The notes under the pieces are model-generated. The model saw only the letters and a program-made list of their open reading frames with translations, did not search any database and was not told the origin of the DNA. Below, one piece after another: positions 20,552-32,851 of a stretch of 64,000 nucleotides of DNA; within the stretch, counting starts at the first letter, position 1; the number at the start of each line of letters is the position of its first letter. Source of the DNA: Adiantum capillus-veneris (taxonomy: Eukaryota > Streptophyta > Polypodiopsida > Polypodiales > Pteridaceae); the NCBI GenBank assembly GCA_014529385.2, contig CM043959.1:14509809-14573808 (forward strand), written 5' to 3'. Both the position numbers and the translations under genes were made by a program.

Positions 20552-22012
20552 ACACTAAACAAAGGCTTGTGAACATCAATGTCAAATGATGATCTCTTTG
20601 TAAAGAACATGGCTTTGTTCATAAGTGTGACACTCATTCTCTCTAGCCAACACCCTTTGACAATTATAGCCTCATCCAACTTAAGCACAAAACTCAACCT
20701 ATCTCCAAGCACTAGAAAAGACCAAATATTCAAGAACCCTTAGAAAAGACACATGGCTCAAAACAACAATGAGTTCATTGTCACTTACACACCTTCATTG
20801 GACAAGTCATAAAACATCACTATGCATTGTTGCAACCTTACAAGATCAATGAAAATATTGTTAAACTTTGTGTATACAAACACAGAGGCATGATTGATGC
20901 TTCTGTTAGAAAGACAACTTCATTGATGATGATCGTGTCCTCTAGCCATAGCATGCTTTAGGGGGGTAGGCATTGGCATTGTGTTATCTATGTGAAAGTA
21001 CCCACCTAAACATAGTCACACATCTGCATTGGAAATCTCCTTTGCTAGATCCACCTTGCGGGGAATGGGAAAGAGGTTATCCATGAGGCCTTCTTTTCTC
21101 AATGCATCCTTGACCAATGAGTGAATCATTTGGTAGCCTCTAGTGCTAACTCCCACCTCATCATAAGCGAATTTGAACATCATGCGGAGTTATCAAATTA
21201 GCAAACTTATTGAAAACTTTCTTAGTTACCACATCCCTCAAGCCCTTTGCCATTGATGCATCTATAATGGACAAAACATCTTCCTTGGTGATAGAACTAT
21301 GTAGAAGATGCACTTGATTTCTAGAATTATTCACACCACGTGCCTCTCAAATGAAGTTCCTATAGTACTTGGCAAATCAATTAAGGTTTCTATAAAAAAA
21401 AATTCACTTGATCAAATTTCATATTCAATTACTTTGTTGCCAAGACTCTCCGTTTACAAGCACCCCCTTGGGGGGCCAAGGTTTGAATGGCTAAGAGTTC
21501 CCTCTTGTGATCTCTACCTCCCAATGGTGTACTCTTCATGTGAGAGACTGTCTCCTCTAGCTTCTTTATTCTAGAATCTGTTTTTGTATGCATTGCAGTG
21601 TTTGCTTCTTGGATGGTTGCTAGGATTGTTGAAGCTGTACCTAAAGGGCATGAAATTGTGTAGACATTGCATGGCGTTTACTCATGAGGGCCACCAAGTG
21701 AGAGCTTCTTTGATGTGCCAGTCTCTTGCAATAGCCCAAAAGACCTTGCTCACCTCTACCCACATATTCTAAGAGTGTGGGAAGATTAGTAAATTGAGGA
21801 AACATTTGTGCCATGGGATCATTAGGATACAAAGAACTTTCACTCCAAAGATCTACATTGGTTTGGCTTGCAGTGTGACGTTCCCTTGATGAGGCCATTG
21901 TGGCATTGTTGTTTTTATTTGTTGGATGAAATTCCGGTGGTAAACAAAGGAAGATACCATTGCTAATAGTAGTTTGTGATGTGGACACATTGTTAATGAT
22001 ATTTTGGTGCAA
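20552..22012 (-). pseudogene. Second, older relic of the transposase family
   Basis: Minus-strand homologue of the 7670-10353 transposase. The N-terminal part (21641-22012) has VDLWSESSLYPNDPM and YVGRGEQGLLGY, matching the same spots of the intact family member. Between 21180 and 21060 VGVSTRGYQMIHSLVKDALR aligns with its VGISRDGYNKLF segment, with FNNIFIDL near 20840. Finally LSFVLKLDEAIIVKG and LERMSVTLMNKAM (20600-20720) match the catalytic KLDE region. Many stops and frameshifts lie between. The relic stops at the family S LTR (20551), and the rest of the gene was not found beyond it. No terminal inverted repeat of the 7342 type was seen nearby. The protein divergence suggests a different, older lineage within the same family, not a recent duplicate. 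Confidence 0.85.
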
Positions 22013-23530
22013 ACAAGGCCTATTAAAGTTTCTACCTAAGTGGTAGTTGAAGAAGTAGCAGTTAACTAGGAGGAGTTACAAGCTACTATGGAACCATCTT
22101 TTTCCAATTCAAATCAATTATCTTTTGATTCAGATCAATAGGTGGAGTATCCGTGGGTGCAACCCAAATACTAGTTCTAAGAGAAACTTTTTTTATTATC
22201 ATTTAGACAAGTTTTGCATTGAGCAAGTACTCACAGGCATGAGCAATGCAAGTAGCTATAGGTCATCCCTATCCAGTAGTAGAGGATTTTTGAACTCCAA
22301 ACTAAAAAGAAATTGTTAACATAGAGACTTGAGAGGTGTAAGGGAGGTTATTGCGTGCAAAAACCAGAGTGCATCAGGCTACGTATTGGAAATTGTCTTT
22401 AGAGCAATGTTAGAAGTAAGCACGGTGCCAGGTTTGTGAGGCAATTGAGGTAACCAATGCGGTTGAGTAGTTGTACGTGGATCTTGTGCAAAGTGTTTCA
22501 AAAGAGTTGGCTTGTCATCAAGCTAACTACTCTCTTAAGATGGCATACCAAAAGGCTAGCTTTGAGCTATTTCCACTCACAGAAGATGATTTGAATGCAA
22601 TCATAACACTTTTGAAAGAAGACATTCAAGCGCAACGGGAAGGGGAGATAAACAAGTGGTAATCCTCCCAACTCTTTGACATGTTCCTAGCATTGCTCGC
22701 TTCAAAGAGCCATCCAAGTGGGAATTTATTAGGCATAGTTGATCAAGGTAAGAGAAAGATTGATGATAGTACCCCAATTTCCTAGTTACCTATTTTGCCA
22801 AACCGTGTATATGATGCAGATATTGATAATCGATTGCAAAATGTGGAGATGGCTTTTCAAGTGATGGAGATGGAGTTGAGAGTTTAAAAACCCAAATGTT
22901 ATCGATCAAGGAGGAGAAGGAACAGATGCAAGAAGAAGTAGTGGTCTAGAAGCATAATGTTGTCAAGTTCAAGAACCTCTTCTGATGCGCTATGTTCTTC
23001 CGAGAATCAATGTGCTAACTCTCTCAGTTTTTTTAACACTCCACCTCCCCCTTGTTGGATGGATGTTGATACACTAGTTGTTGGCACTATTTAGACTATT
23101 AGCCTTTTACAAAACTCCAAATCTATGTAAATCCCAACCCATCCCCTTGCTATTCCCTATGTTGCTTCTTTTGATGGAAATTGAATAGTTATAACCTAGG
23201 ATAAAAAATCAACGCATTATACATTGTAATGTATGTGGGATCAGGTTCTCCATGGATTCCAAATATTAGGCCACATGAACCTTAGTTTTGTTTGAAAGAG
23301 TGTGATTAAAACCAATGTGTCTTTTGTAGCGAGTATGTTGAAGGAAGTTATAAGTCACACATGGCCTGCATTTGTAATGAGCGATCGTCATCTTTGGCTC
23401 TATATTTTTCATGAACACAAATATAATTCTAAACATTCATGTGTAATGCTTCTTGGTACTTTGTACCTCATCATTGTGTGCTATAAAACATTGTATGTGT
23501 TTTAATTTAAACAATACACACATGATAATA
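22013..23530. other. Unrecognised sequence between two relics
   Basis: An open frame of 63 codons at 22471-22662 (+) and a short helical-looking segment near 22800-22890 (NRVYDADIDNRLQNVEMAF) suggest a worn coding region. I cannot assign it. No repeat boundary was found. Confidence 0.4.
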
Positions 23531-24355
23531 GTTGTGTTGGAGCATTTTGACAAACTTTTCTTTCTAGTAGAAACAGATACCCTTCTCAACAAGAAATGGA
23601 TAACTAGTGGATCAAAATGGAGTTACTTGAATAACTCCTTGGAGTTAGATGTACTTTTTAAACACCCTAAAAATATTACAAAACTTGTTTATTATGAAGA
23701 ATTTGTTAATATTTCTAAATATGCTCGCTCCTATTTGAAGAGCAAGAATTGACCCATTCCATCCTTAGGCTTGGAGGAGAGTTAGCCAATTAAGTGGACT
23801 CTCTCATGCTTGTTTCCTCAGTTGATGCCCTGATCAAGGCCAAGCCAAATCTCGGTAGCCTTTTAAAAAGTGGGTTTAATTGAGGATGGATGTCTCATGC
23901 ACCTCCTTCTTAGGATCAAACCTATCTGGCTCAAGGACTTTTAGTGTTTAGAGGCTAGCAATTCCATTTTAGTGTACATCTCAATTTGTTAGGGTGAATC
24001 CAACTCCCATCACTTAAAGTGGCAAAGAGATTTACTGTTTTGGATACCATGAATGGGGGCACAAGAAAACCGATTTTCCCAAGAACAAGGAGTCTATTTT
24101 TCATCACCAACCTCTATCTCCTAAGAATCAATACCCAAATTCAAGTGGTCCTTATCAATTGAATCAGGGGTGGCAAATTAAGAATTCTAGAGCTAGATGA
24201 AAGAACCCAATTCAAGTCAAGACCCCACCTGTAAATTGGAAGTTTAAGTGGAGTGCATTTTCCACACCTACTCAAGCGCCTACAATAAACTATGTTTCAG
24301 TTAAAGAAGAGATGGAAGATCAAGCTCAAATTTATGCTACCTTAAATCCAACTTG
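23531..24355 (+). pseudogene. gag relic of Q copy A
   Basis: Retrotransposon capsid gene relic. The 23531-23640 stretch (FFLVETDTLLNKKWITSG in translation) corresponds to the gag start of copies B and C. A large part of the central capsid domain is deleted: the frame jumps to a VNISKYARSYLKSKN segment near 23700. A zinc knuckle lies near 24036-24080, degenerate because two of its cysteines read Tyr and Phe (CFGYHEWGHKKTDF). Stops are frequent. Confidence 0.78.
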
Positions 24356-24375
24356 ATGAAATGAAAATTTTCAAT

Positions 24376-24600
24376 CCTTGAAGCTCAAGCGAATAACGTT
24401 CCTCATTGATTTTTCAAGTTCACACTCTTTTTTTATCTCCAAACACCCTAAAAACATTGCAACTCACTTCACATCCATTGGATGTAAGCTTCAAGCTTCC
24501 TTAGCAAATGGATCCACCATTCATGTAGACCACCAATCTACATTTTTAGCTAGAAGACCACCCAATCAAGCAAAGGTTCAGAATCCTTAAGATGGGTAAG
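24376..24600 (+). pseudogene. Aspartic protease relic of Q copy A
   Basis: TFLIDFSSSHSFFIS (near 24395-24440) sits where gypsy proteases have their active-site D-S-G-A motif; the Gly is lost here. The copy C equivalent reads IDFGTSHTFLS. It processes the polyprotein in active elements, but this copy cannot be functional. Confidence 0.72.
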
Positions 24601-24879
24601 TTTGAAGGGTTTTAGGGATGGATTGTTTAAGCAAGAATAAAGATGATATCCATTGTAGCTAAGGGACCATTTCTTTTCAATCTAGTAGAGGGAAATGAGT
24701 TTTTGCTCATGATAGAGCTAGCAAATCTCCCTTAAAGTAGTCAATATTAGTTAGTTAGTCAAAGGGCTAAGAAAGAATTGGCCAGTTTATGTGCTTAAGC
24801 TCAATAAACCATAGCCAGAACAACTTGAAGTATTGGAACCAAAATGGCTAAGTAAGTATGAAGATGTGTTTTTTAAGGA

Positions 24880-26150
24880 ATTGATAGATCTTTTACCCCT
24901 AGAGAATCAACCCATGAGATTGAGCTTATTCTTGATGCCAACCCCACAGTCAAATCCCCTTATAAGATATCTCCATCTAAGGCACTAGAGATCAAGAATC
25001 AACTCACCCAACTCTTGGAGTAGGGCATCATCAAACCTAGTGTTTCTGCTTGGAATGCTCTTGTGTTATTTTGAAAGAAGAAGGATGGGACTTATAGGCT
25101 ATGCATAGATTTTAGAGGTTTGAATCATTGTACAATTAAGAGAAAATACCCCATACCTTGTATTAGTGAACTACTTGATCAACTTAGTGATTGTAAATTA
25201 CTCCAAGATAGATCTCAAGTCAAGATACTAACAAGTGAGAATCAAGGAGGAAGATATTTCCAAGATAGCCTTCATCACCATGTTTAGGCATTATGTGTTT
25301 ATAGTTACACCCTTTGGTTTATTAATGCCCCTACCACCTTCAATTGCCTCAAGGCAAATCTCTTTAGAAATGAGTTAGATGAATCTATTTTGGTTTTCTT
25401 CAATGACATTTTGGTTTATTCAAAAATCAAATAAGATCATGAGTGACATCTGCAACATGTCTAAGAAATCCTTTGAAATGCCAAGCATAGCAATTGCTTC
25501 TTCTTTGTAGAGAAAGTTTCATATTTAGGATTCATGTTTCTAAAGATAGCCTTTCTCTTGATCACACCAAAATTCAAGTTATAGTCAATTGGCCAATTCT
25601 CAAGTCAATATCAAAAGTGCAAGGTTCTCTTGGTCTCATTGGATGGTGTCGGTTTATCCAAAACTATGCCTACATTGCAGGAACTCTCATCAAACGCACC
25701 AAGAAAAACAAAGACTTAACATGGTCAAAAGGAAAAAACATTGTCTCCAATAAGTTAAAGGATATTCTGGCCAGTGAACCTATCTTGAAGCTTCTAAAAC
25801 TTGAGAATACTTTTGAGGTTATAATGGATGCATGTCTTCAAGGAATAGGTAGAATCCTCTAGTAAGAAGGTCATCTAGTAGCATATGAATCACTACAGCT
25901 TAGGATCCATGAGACCTTGAATTATTAGTAGTAGAACATGCACTTAAGACGTGGCAACATTATTTGCTAGGTTAAGCATTTGGGCTAATTACTGACCACA
26001 AAAGCCTTCAATGGATCTTCACCCAATTCATACTTAATATATAACAAAGGTGTTGGGTTGAGTATCTACAAGAGTTCACTTTTAAGATCAAGTTCCAACT
26101 AGGTAAGAGTGATCAAGATGTAAATGTCCTAAGCTAGAATATACCCACTC
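24880..26150 (+). pseudogene. RT-RNase H relic of Q copy A
   Basis: Reverse transcriptase and RNase H remnant. Near 24900-25480 segments such as [21 protein letters not shown] and the FNDILVYSK-like active-site region can be read across many shifts. The open stretch 25494-25862 covers the RT thumb and RNase H start: WPILKSISKVQGSLGLIGW, WSKGKNIVSNKLKDILASEPI and MDACLQGIG, where TDAS is usual. Decay is heavy, with a stop or shift roughly every 100-300 bp. Confidence 0.82.
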
Positions 26151-26189
26151 ATGCTCATTTCTCTTATTACTTCTACCTTGACTAAAGAA

Positions 26190-26425
26190 ATCTAGAGAGC
26201 TCTAACAATTGATGGCTAATTTGGGACAATCATCCAAGAAAGTAAAGCCTAGACCCATAAGAAACACTTAGAAGAGTATTTAATCCAAGATACATCATTA
26301 TTCTACAAGAAGTGGATATGCATACCCAGGTGTTTCATGTTACCCATTCTAAAAGAAGCCCATGAGTCACCTCTTGCAACTCACCCTGGTTATCACAAGA
26401 TGGTATCTTTCCTTAAATAAAATTT
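26190..26425 (+). pseudogene. Integrase N-terminal relic of Q copy A
   Basis: Homologous to 53659-53890 of copy C: segments equivalent to LPILKEAHESPLATHPGYHKM carry the zinc-binding His pair. Similarity stops at about 26425 and family Q LTR sequence starts at 26462, so the core and C-terminal domains are deleted. Confidence 0.78.
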
Positions 26426-26461
26426 CTTTTGGCTTTGAATTACCTCTTTACATAGGATGCA

Positions 26462-26761
26462 GGTAAGTTTAGAAACCTCAAAGTCATATCACTTATATAT
26501 GCCATCTTTAGGAATTATAGATATTTTGTAATCACTTACATAGTTGCATGAGACTTAGCATGCATTCATAAAAAGGTTGCATCTTACAAAATTCTAAGAA
26601 TGGTTGAAAATATTATTACACTCATAAAGTTACATTTGTCCTTTGTAATAAGGTATTTCATGAACATAACATGTGCCAAGAAAGTTATGCATTAGACTCA
26701 TCGCATTCATCACACTCAACCTTGGAAAGAATGCATTATTACCTTCTCACAAATAGACCAC
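26462..26761 (+). repeat. Family Q LTR, left part, split by P1
   Basis: Aligns with 46179-46450 (start of the copy C LTR), beginning GGTAAGTTTAG where copy C has TGTAAGTTTAG. It is interrupted at 26762 by element P1 and continues at 37929. It lies immediately after the copy A pol relic and before the copy B PBS, so it may serve as 3' LTR of A and 5' LTR of B. Confidence 0.75.
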
Positions 26762-27077
26762 TGTTAACTCGGGGCGTTTACTTATTTTCCAATGGTGTTA
26801 AATTATTTTTCAATTATGGACCAGGCTTGTCTGTCCCATAGTAGCTTATCATGGATTGCGTGATCACCGATGAGAGGTGCTCTACAAGTAGCTGATAAGT
26901 AGGATGTATTAGCGATTGACCGGCCATATGTGGACACCCATGTGTGAACAAGAGTGAACCATATAAAAGTCTATAAACCTAAGTTTTAGGTATTCTTTTG
27001 ATAATGCAATAGAGGTGATCTTGCTCTACAAAAGGTCTCCGTCCTTCTTCTTCTTCACGGTGTGTACTACTGAGAGC

Positions 27078-27115
<38 letters not shown>

Positions 27116-27344
27116 GAGAGAGCGTGTGTGTAATTGAGCACTACCCAACGGCATTGGCAGTGAGGAGACGGTGGCGATGGTGGCTCCTTCTTCTTCACGG
27201 CAAGCAGTACAGAGTGTTTAGTGACACGCCATTTGCGTCCTTTGAGCTTGCTACACTAGGGTAGTTGTATGCTTGTAGCCATTTGTGGCTCGCACAAGAT
27301 GCACAACAAATCCCCAGGTCTGATAGTGCGACGGAGAGCACACA
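26762..27344 (+). repeat. 5' LTR of P1
   Basis: Starts TGTTAACTCGGGGCG and ends GAGAGCACACA. It matches 37320-37928 and 58142-58715 throughout. It contains ATATAAAAG (about 26960), a likely TATA box, and a GA/GT microsatellite at 27075-27130 in the presumed transcribed part. Confidence 0.93.
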
Positions 27345-27347
27345 TTT

Positions 27348-27366
27348 TTGGTGCCACTACCAGGGA
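27348..27366 (+). other. Primer-binding site of P1
   Basis: TTGGTGCCACTACCAGGGA follows the LTR by three bases. It looks like the TTGGCGCCGTTGCCGGGGA site of plant Tat/Athila-type elements with C-to-T and G-to-A changes. Confidence 0.75.
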
Positions 27367-27489
27367 TTTTCTTCACATCAAGCTCAAGCAGCACTCTGTG
27401 CTACCTTGGGGAGTTCTATAATACACTTAGGAATGGTCTTTTCTGGCAAGATCGGCAAAAATCTATCAATTTTTATGTCTCTGTTTTTG

Positions 27490-27665
27490 AAAAGTTTTGT
27501 TAAATTTTGCATTTCTGTTCAATTTTTGTGTTACTAGGTGAGTTCTGTTAAATTTTGCATGTTTGTTCAATTTTTGTGTCCCTCTGTTTTCTGGGCAAGT
27601 TCTGTTAAATTCTGCATTTCTTTTCAATTTCTGTGTCACTCTATTCTGGGTAAGTTCTGTAAAAT
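27490..27665 (+). repeat. Leader tandem repeat in P1 (~56-bp unit)
   Basis: About three degenerate copies of a unit containing TTCTGTTAAATTTTGCATTT and TTCAATTTTTGTGT lie in the leader before gag. They create a spurious minus-strand frame of repeated NRNAEFN-type peptides. Confidence 0.85.
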
Positions 27666-28246
27666 ATATGCATCCTGCAAAGTTTTGTACGTCCATTGTT
27701 TTCTGTATTCTAGATAGCATGAAGTATTTTCATAGGACTGACATAACATGCGTAGGCCACAAAAGCCACACTTTATCTTGTTGGCAAAAAAAATCAAAAA
27801 TTTCAAAAATAAAGAAAACGTAAGTAAATAAAAAAAGAAGGGTAATTTAAGGAAAAGCTTATATTAAAATTAAGGATTGGGATCGAGATCGGGATCGTTC
27901 CCAAGCCTAAGCCCACGCCCCAATCCTCTGATATAGTAGAGACCCCACACTATATATATAGTCTCCCCCCCAATCGGGAGTGAGGGGATGTGGGACAAGT
28001 CCTCCACTCGCTCCTTCCCACTTGCACTATAGGACTTACTATCTTAAGCCCAGTTTCCAACTAAAGATAGACCGTTTTGTGGATTCTAAGAGCGATTTAG
28101 AACCAAACAGTGGGCTATAAGGCACACCATGTCCCCCTTAGCGATACATTCATTTTGAGCTATCACACAATCCATCTTACGACACACCTTAAAAAACTAG
28201 AAAAAACAAGCAAAACAAGCAAAAAAGACCAACAAAGCTAGTCTCA

Positions 28247-30292
28247 ATGCCCCTTACAGCCCTTTTTTACACCTTTAAGGTACCAAAATCACATACACTA
28301 CTCTCTGGTCGTGTGCTAGAGCACGAACATACAGAGAGTACATCTGTTCATACGAGCACCTATTACCCCTCCACGCTAGGCACTAGGCCCTCAATAGGGA
28401 CTCAAGGTAGTACCACTCAAGACCCCCAACTAGCCGCTAGTGACTCTTCCTCTAACTTAGACATAATGGAGGCTTATCCTATACAAAACCCTGAGAGAGA
28501 AGGACACACATCCCTCGAGGTGGGCCACAACCGACTCATGGAGACATTGGGTAGAGCTACTCACTCTGAACTTGAGGCCAATGAAGTGTATGAAGTGGGT
28601 GGGGAAGCAGATTCTCCATTCACATCACACTTGGACCCCACACCCCCCAAGAGTATCCATGTGGATATTTTTCCTACCTCTTACAATGCAAGCCCTATCG
28701 AGCTACCTCCTTTGGAAATGCCCTCTAAAGTACCTATTGTGACAGGTAAAACCATGGGGAGAAACATTGCTTCTACCTCACAAGAGACCCCTAGAGCATG
28801 CCAAATCTAGAGGTTATTCCTTAATGAACATTGGACATATGACCTCCACACTGAGGTATTGATGGATCTATACTCTAGCTACTCCTACCATGTAGGTTGT
28901 ATAGAGATTGTATGATACACATCTAGTGCCACTAGTATTAAGGAGCAACAAAAAATTATTTGTAATGTCATCTATGGCATCATCCAATTAGAAAGGAAAA
29001 ATCAAGGGATAAATGTACCTTCAACTGGCCCCATGAGATTTTTTGATACGAGAAGGCTCAACACCCTACTCTATCACAAATGGAGACTCCTTTAATGAGT
29101 CCCATGGACCCCTCATATATCATTTCTTCTGGAGTCTCTATGCAGTTTGAGCCCACGAGCAACAACTTTAGTTTTCCTAACTTGTCTTAGCCCTCACGCT
29201 CAAAGAGACCACAATGCTTACTCCAGGGATGGGCCTAACAGAGCAAGCACCTATGACATCTAGGGTTAGTGCAATGCCACTACCCAATGACGTAGTACCT
29301 ACCCGGGGCCTCGACCATATGTGACTATAGCTACTTATGCACATATGTCCCCTACACCCCCAGTTTAATAGCCTATGCTCCCTTAGTGCCACTCTTGAGC
29401 CCTTATCTGAGTTGACCTATGCCCAGTTATGTTCCATATCCTGCATCGTCCACATATATGCCAAAACCAGTACCCACCCCAATTCCATATATGATTCCAA
29501 GAGTGTCTCCACCGGCCATGCCTCCTCAAATAGGTGACTTGGTAGCATTCGCTCAAATAATCGGTCAATCTATCGCAAAAAGTATGCATCATGCGCCTGA
29601 GAGAGAGCCTAGAAGTAAGGTAGTGCAAATCACAAAGCTCACGTAAAAATTCAATGGAGACGAAGATGCTCAAAAACACATCAAAGTGCTCAAACAAGTA
29701 TGTGATTCCTTAGGGGAACATAATGAACTACATAAGTGCAATGCCTTAAGCTTGACCTTGAGAGGAAAGGCTAGGGATTGGTATAGGAACCTGAGGGTGG
29801 AAGAGAAGACAATTTACCCTACCCTTCAGAGATTTTTCCTAAAGGAGTACATACGAGAAGGTGTGCTTTGGGGTGTAGCATCTCAACTATAAAAGGCCGA
29901 ACGTAAGGAGGGCAAGTTAGTGAGAGACTTCATCAATCATTTAAAGCACTTCAACTCTTGCTTCCCTCTAAATGAGCACTTCAACAATGAAAGATTGTCC
30001 TCTGAGCCAAAGTCCAATAGCTCACAAGTGTCAGGGCATGAGCCGATGACCACCGATAGTTAAAGAGCCAAAGATATTTGACATGACTTTGGCAGACCTC
30101 ACAAAGGCTATCCAAGAAAGCATTAGAGATAATTGTGCTCCACAAAACAATCATACGTATCCAAGAAGAGAGCAACAATGGTGCTCAGTTTTCTTTGGAC
30201 CACATAGCATGAGTGAGTGCCCTACATTTAGAGTAAAATTCAATGGGACATCAGCAATACCACCCGTTGCACCCACTAATGTGATTACATGA
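28247..30292 (+). pseudogene. gag of P1
   Basis: Capsid polyprotein gene. The first 187 codons (28247-28810) are open and S/T/P-rich without a recognised domain. The capsid domain is at 29640-29900: KFNGDEDAQKHIKVLK, then LTLRGKARDWYRNL and FLKEYIREG, the standard retrotransposon gag layout. A Cys/His stretch (WCSVFFGPHSMSECP, about 30180-30225) takes the place of a zinc knuckle. A stop (TAA) at about 29890 and several shifts between 28811 and 29640 inactivate it. Confidence 0.8.
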
Positions 30293-30295
30293 TCC

Positions 30296-31180
30296 ATGCT
30301 TCAAAAGCCAAACCATATCCTTGAAGAGAGAGATACTGCATCAGTTGCCCAAGGAAAGAAAAAAAAAACACGAAGAAAGGGATCGCAAAATATCAACAGT
30401 TCAAAACCAAGTTCCAAGCCAAACATAGGGACAAAAGATGATCTCGTGTGTATGAATGATCCCAAGGATGATTCAAATTCAATTGAAAAAATGGAGACCA
30501 GAACCAATACCACAAAGGGAAAGACCAACAAAGAACACCATAAGATGGAGCCAAATAGAAACCTAATTAGGGAGATCCATAAAGAATCCTTGAAAACACA
30601 ACAGGTGTCTTTAAATCAATCAAGGACCCCCAAGATAAGCCGCAAGGGCCAAAAGAGGAAAATTGTAAAAAGAAGATTGGGACATACCCAAACCTAATAG
30701 AGAAAATTGAGAAAGTTCAACACCTAAGAGGTTTGGTGGAAGAGACTCAAAGGAAGTTAGAACCAAAACCTAGGTATGTCCAAATTCTTGACACAGTGTT
30801 TCCCACGCAAGTCCATCCACACCACACAAACCATAGACCATTAGCCATACCCAGTATCCTCCAAGAGGAGAGTGAGGACATGACGTCAAAAAGTAGGCAT
30901 ACACCTTTCTTGTTTGAAAGAATGTTTAGCGAGGGCATACCTGATCCCATTGAGGAAGGGGGGATTCCATCCTCACCAGTTCCTCGTCAAGGACCTACAC
31001 CTCACAAAATGCCATTAAATGTTGCCAAGCTAGTGGAGTTCATGTCTTTTGAGGTCCAAACCACTATCATGTGAAGCTATACAAAGATCTTGAGCTATTC
31101 TTTGCACTTCAAGCATTCCTTAACAAGGAGCTACAAGCTGGATTATCGTAGTTTTACAAACAAATAGACCTGACTCGATT
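30296..31180 (+). pseudogene. gag-pol linker region of P1
   Basis: Lysine-rich frame (30296-30697, GKKKKTRRKGSQN) followed by 30733-31074 with PRYVQILDTVFPTQVHP and PLNVAKLVEFMSFEVQ. Such a spacer of low complexity is usual between gag and protease in Tat-like elements. No enzymatic motif is seen. Confidence 0.6.
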
Positions 31181-31184
31181 ATGA

Positions 31185-31640
31185 ATGCTAAGGAGAATCA
31201 TGTGCAATTTGCTTGACTTAGATGGACACGAGTCTGTGATCAAGATACCCATCAACAAATTAGGACATTATTTTGAAGGTGACAAGTCTAATGCGAGCCT
31301 ACCTATCACTACCAAGGGATTAATAGTAAAGGGAATTCTTGATGGTGGTGCTGGAGTTAGCAGTGTTACTAAAAATTGTTGGGAATCCATGGGAAAACCC
31401 CACCTCAGTGTTACTAACATTGTGGTAAAGATGGCCAATGGTACCATAACAAAACCTATTGGGATACTCAAGGATCTTAAGATCAAAGTTCTAGGGCACA
31501 AGGTACGACATACTTTCATTGTGATGGATTTCTCTAAGCACCCTATGTTATATGGAATGATTTTAGGATGACCTTTTATGAGGGAAGCACAAATGGTCCA
31601 TGATTGGTCTTATAATCATGTTTATTTGTAATTCTAGGAC
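31185..31640 (+). pseudogene. First aspartic protease domain of P1
   Basis: Retropepsin-like domain that would cut the Gag-Pol polyprotein. Active-site motif ILDGGAGVSSVTK has its Asp at about 31341. It is followed by VVKMANGTITKPIGILKDL and HPMLYGMILG, the second hydrophobic-G signature, then a TGA and HDWSYNHVYL in frame. Spacing matches gypsy proteases. The open frame begins at ATG 31185, but in the intact polyprotein this would be internal. Confidence 0.82.
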
Positions 31641-32382
31641 TCTGTCATTAGAGTGGATTTGGTGACACGATAAAGTACATCCTTTAGGGAGTAAAGCCAT
31701 TATTGATTATTGCTTTGACACCACAGTTCACTCAACCCCACTACAATACTGCTATACTTGTAAGAAGGATATAGACATTGGCCAAGATTCTCCTTATATG
31801 GATGTGTTACCAGGTGTGATGGAATCAGATAACGTTGATTGGATACACCTAGCTGCAACCATAGATACCTGAGGAAATAGAGGAACCACTTAAGTCACAC
31901 TAGAGGGGAAAGAGGTGCCACAAATTTTACCTCTAAATATGATAAGTGCAATGCATGCACCCTGTAAGGGTAAGACAATGGTAGACCAGTCTGACAGCGA
32001 CATCGATATATCTATAGAAGACTTTGACCAACACGACTTTGACGCTGAATCCCAGAGTAAAACTGATTTTGAGCCTCATAAATTGGGAAGTAGAGCAAGT
32101 TTAGAGTCAAAACATTTAAGACCAAGTACATCAACCTATGTTAGCTCCTCCGAGAGTGAAGAGGACACCAGCAAGGGCCCATTTAGTGAGCCAAATCTAG
32201 ATGCAAATCAAAAGCAGGTCTTCGGTAGGAAAAAGAAGAGCTTTAAGAGGCATCAATATCGAGCAAATATGCATGTTAACATAGACCAAGAGAGAATAAC
32301 TACAAAATGGTTGTGTTACGTGGGGGCTTTGCAAGCTCATTGAAAGCTAGTTGATAATTGGGGTGAATATCTCCAAAGTGTT

Positions 32383-32825
32383 ATGTGGTGTAGTCCACAA
32401 CCCCATGACATTGCTCAAATAGAGATTGTAGATAAGCCCAAGTTAAGCCGCACAGCGAGGAGACAACAAAACCGGGAGTTAGCCCAACAACAAAAAGAAG
32501 CGGAAGCTAAGGCCAAGAATCTAGAACAACAAGAGCCTGCAAAGCCTATGCCTCGGGGGATTTTAAGGTGGTCAACACCAAAGCCCAAAGAACTCCTACA
32601 CCAGAGAGTAAGGGAGTATACGATGGTCCAGCAATGGTGAATGAGATTGAATTAGCGGAGCCAAGCGAGGAGTCTAAACCAGTCTTCATTGCCCAAGACC
32701 TCACAAAGAAGGAAGAAGAAGACCTTAAAGCATTGCTTAAGGAATTCAAGGATGTATTTGCTTGGACATACCCTGATATGAAAGGTGTTCCACCTTCTAT
32801 GGTACAACATACAATTCCAAGCTAA
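32383..32825 (+). pseudogene. Pre-RT linker of P1 (RT and RNase H deleted)
   Basis: Contains a K/E/Q-rich stretch, then ESKPVFIAQDLTKKEEEDL and LLKEFKDVFAWTYPDMKGV, the segment that in gypsy pol sits directly before the reverse transcriptase. Only about 30 bp later the integrase linker begins, so RT and RNase H are absent. The frame 31915-32343 upstream is an acidic spacer. Confidence 0.83.
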
Positions 32826-32851
32826 TCAAAGAGTGTGAACCATATTGTCTA

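Larger units (their letters stand above)
23531..26425 (+). mobile_element. Family Q Ty3/gypsy relic, copy A
   Basis: Decayed gag-pol in gypsy order (gag, protease, RT, RNase H, integrase N-terminus). It begins inside gag at a point homologous to 40720 and 48815, and stops within the integrase zinc-finger region. Family Q LTR sequence (from 26462) follows within 40 bp. Copies B and C of the same family are downstream. Confidence 0.85.

Noticed and set aside
27082-27264. Short plus-strand gene in the P1 LTR
   Set aside because: It starts in a GA microsatellite inside the LTR and is not kept in the other LTR copies.
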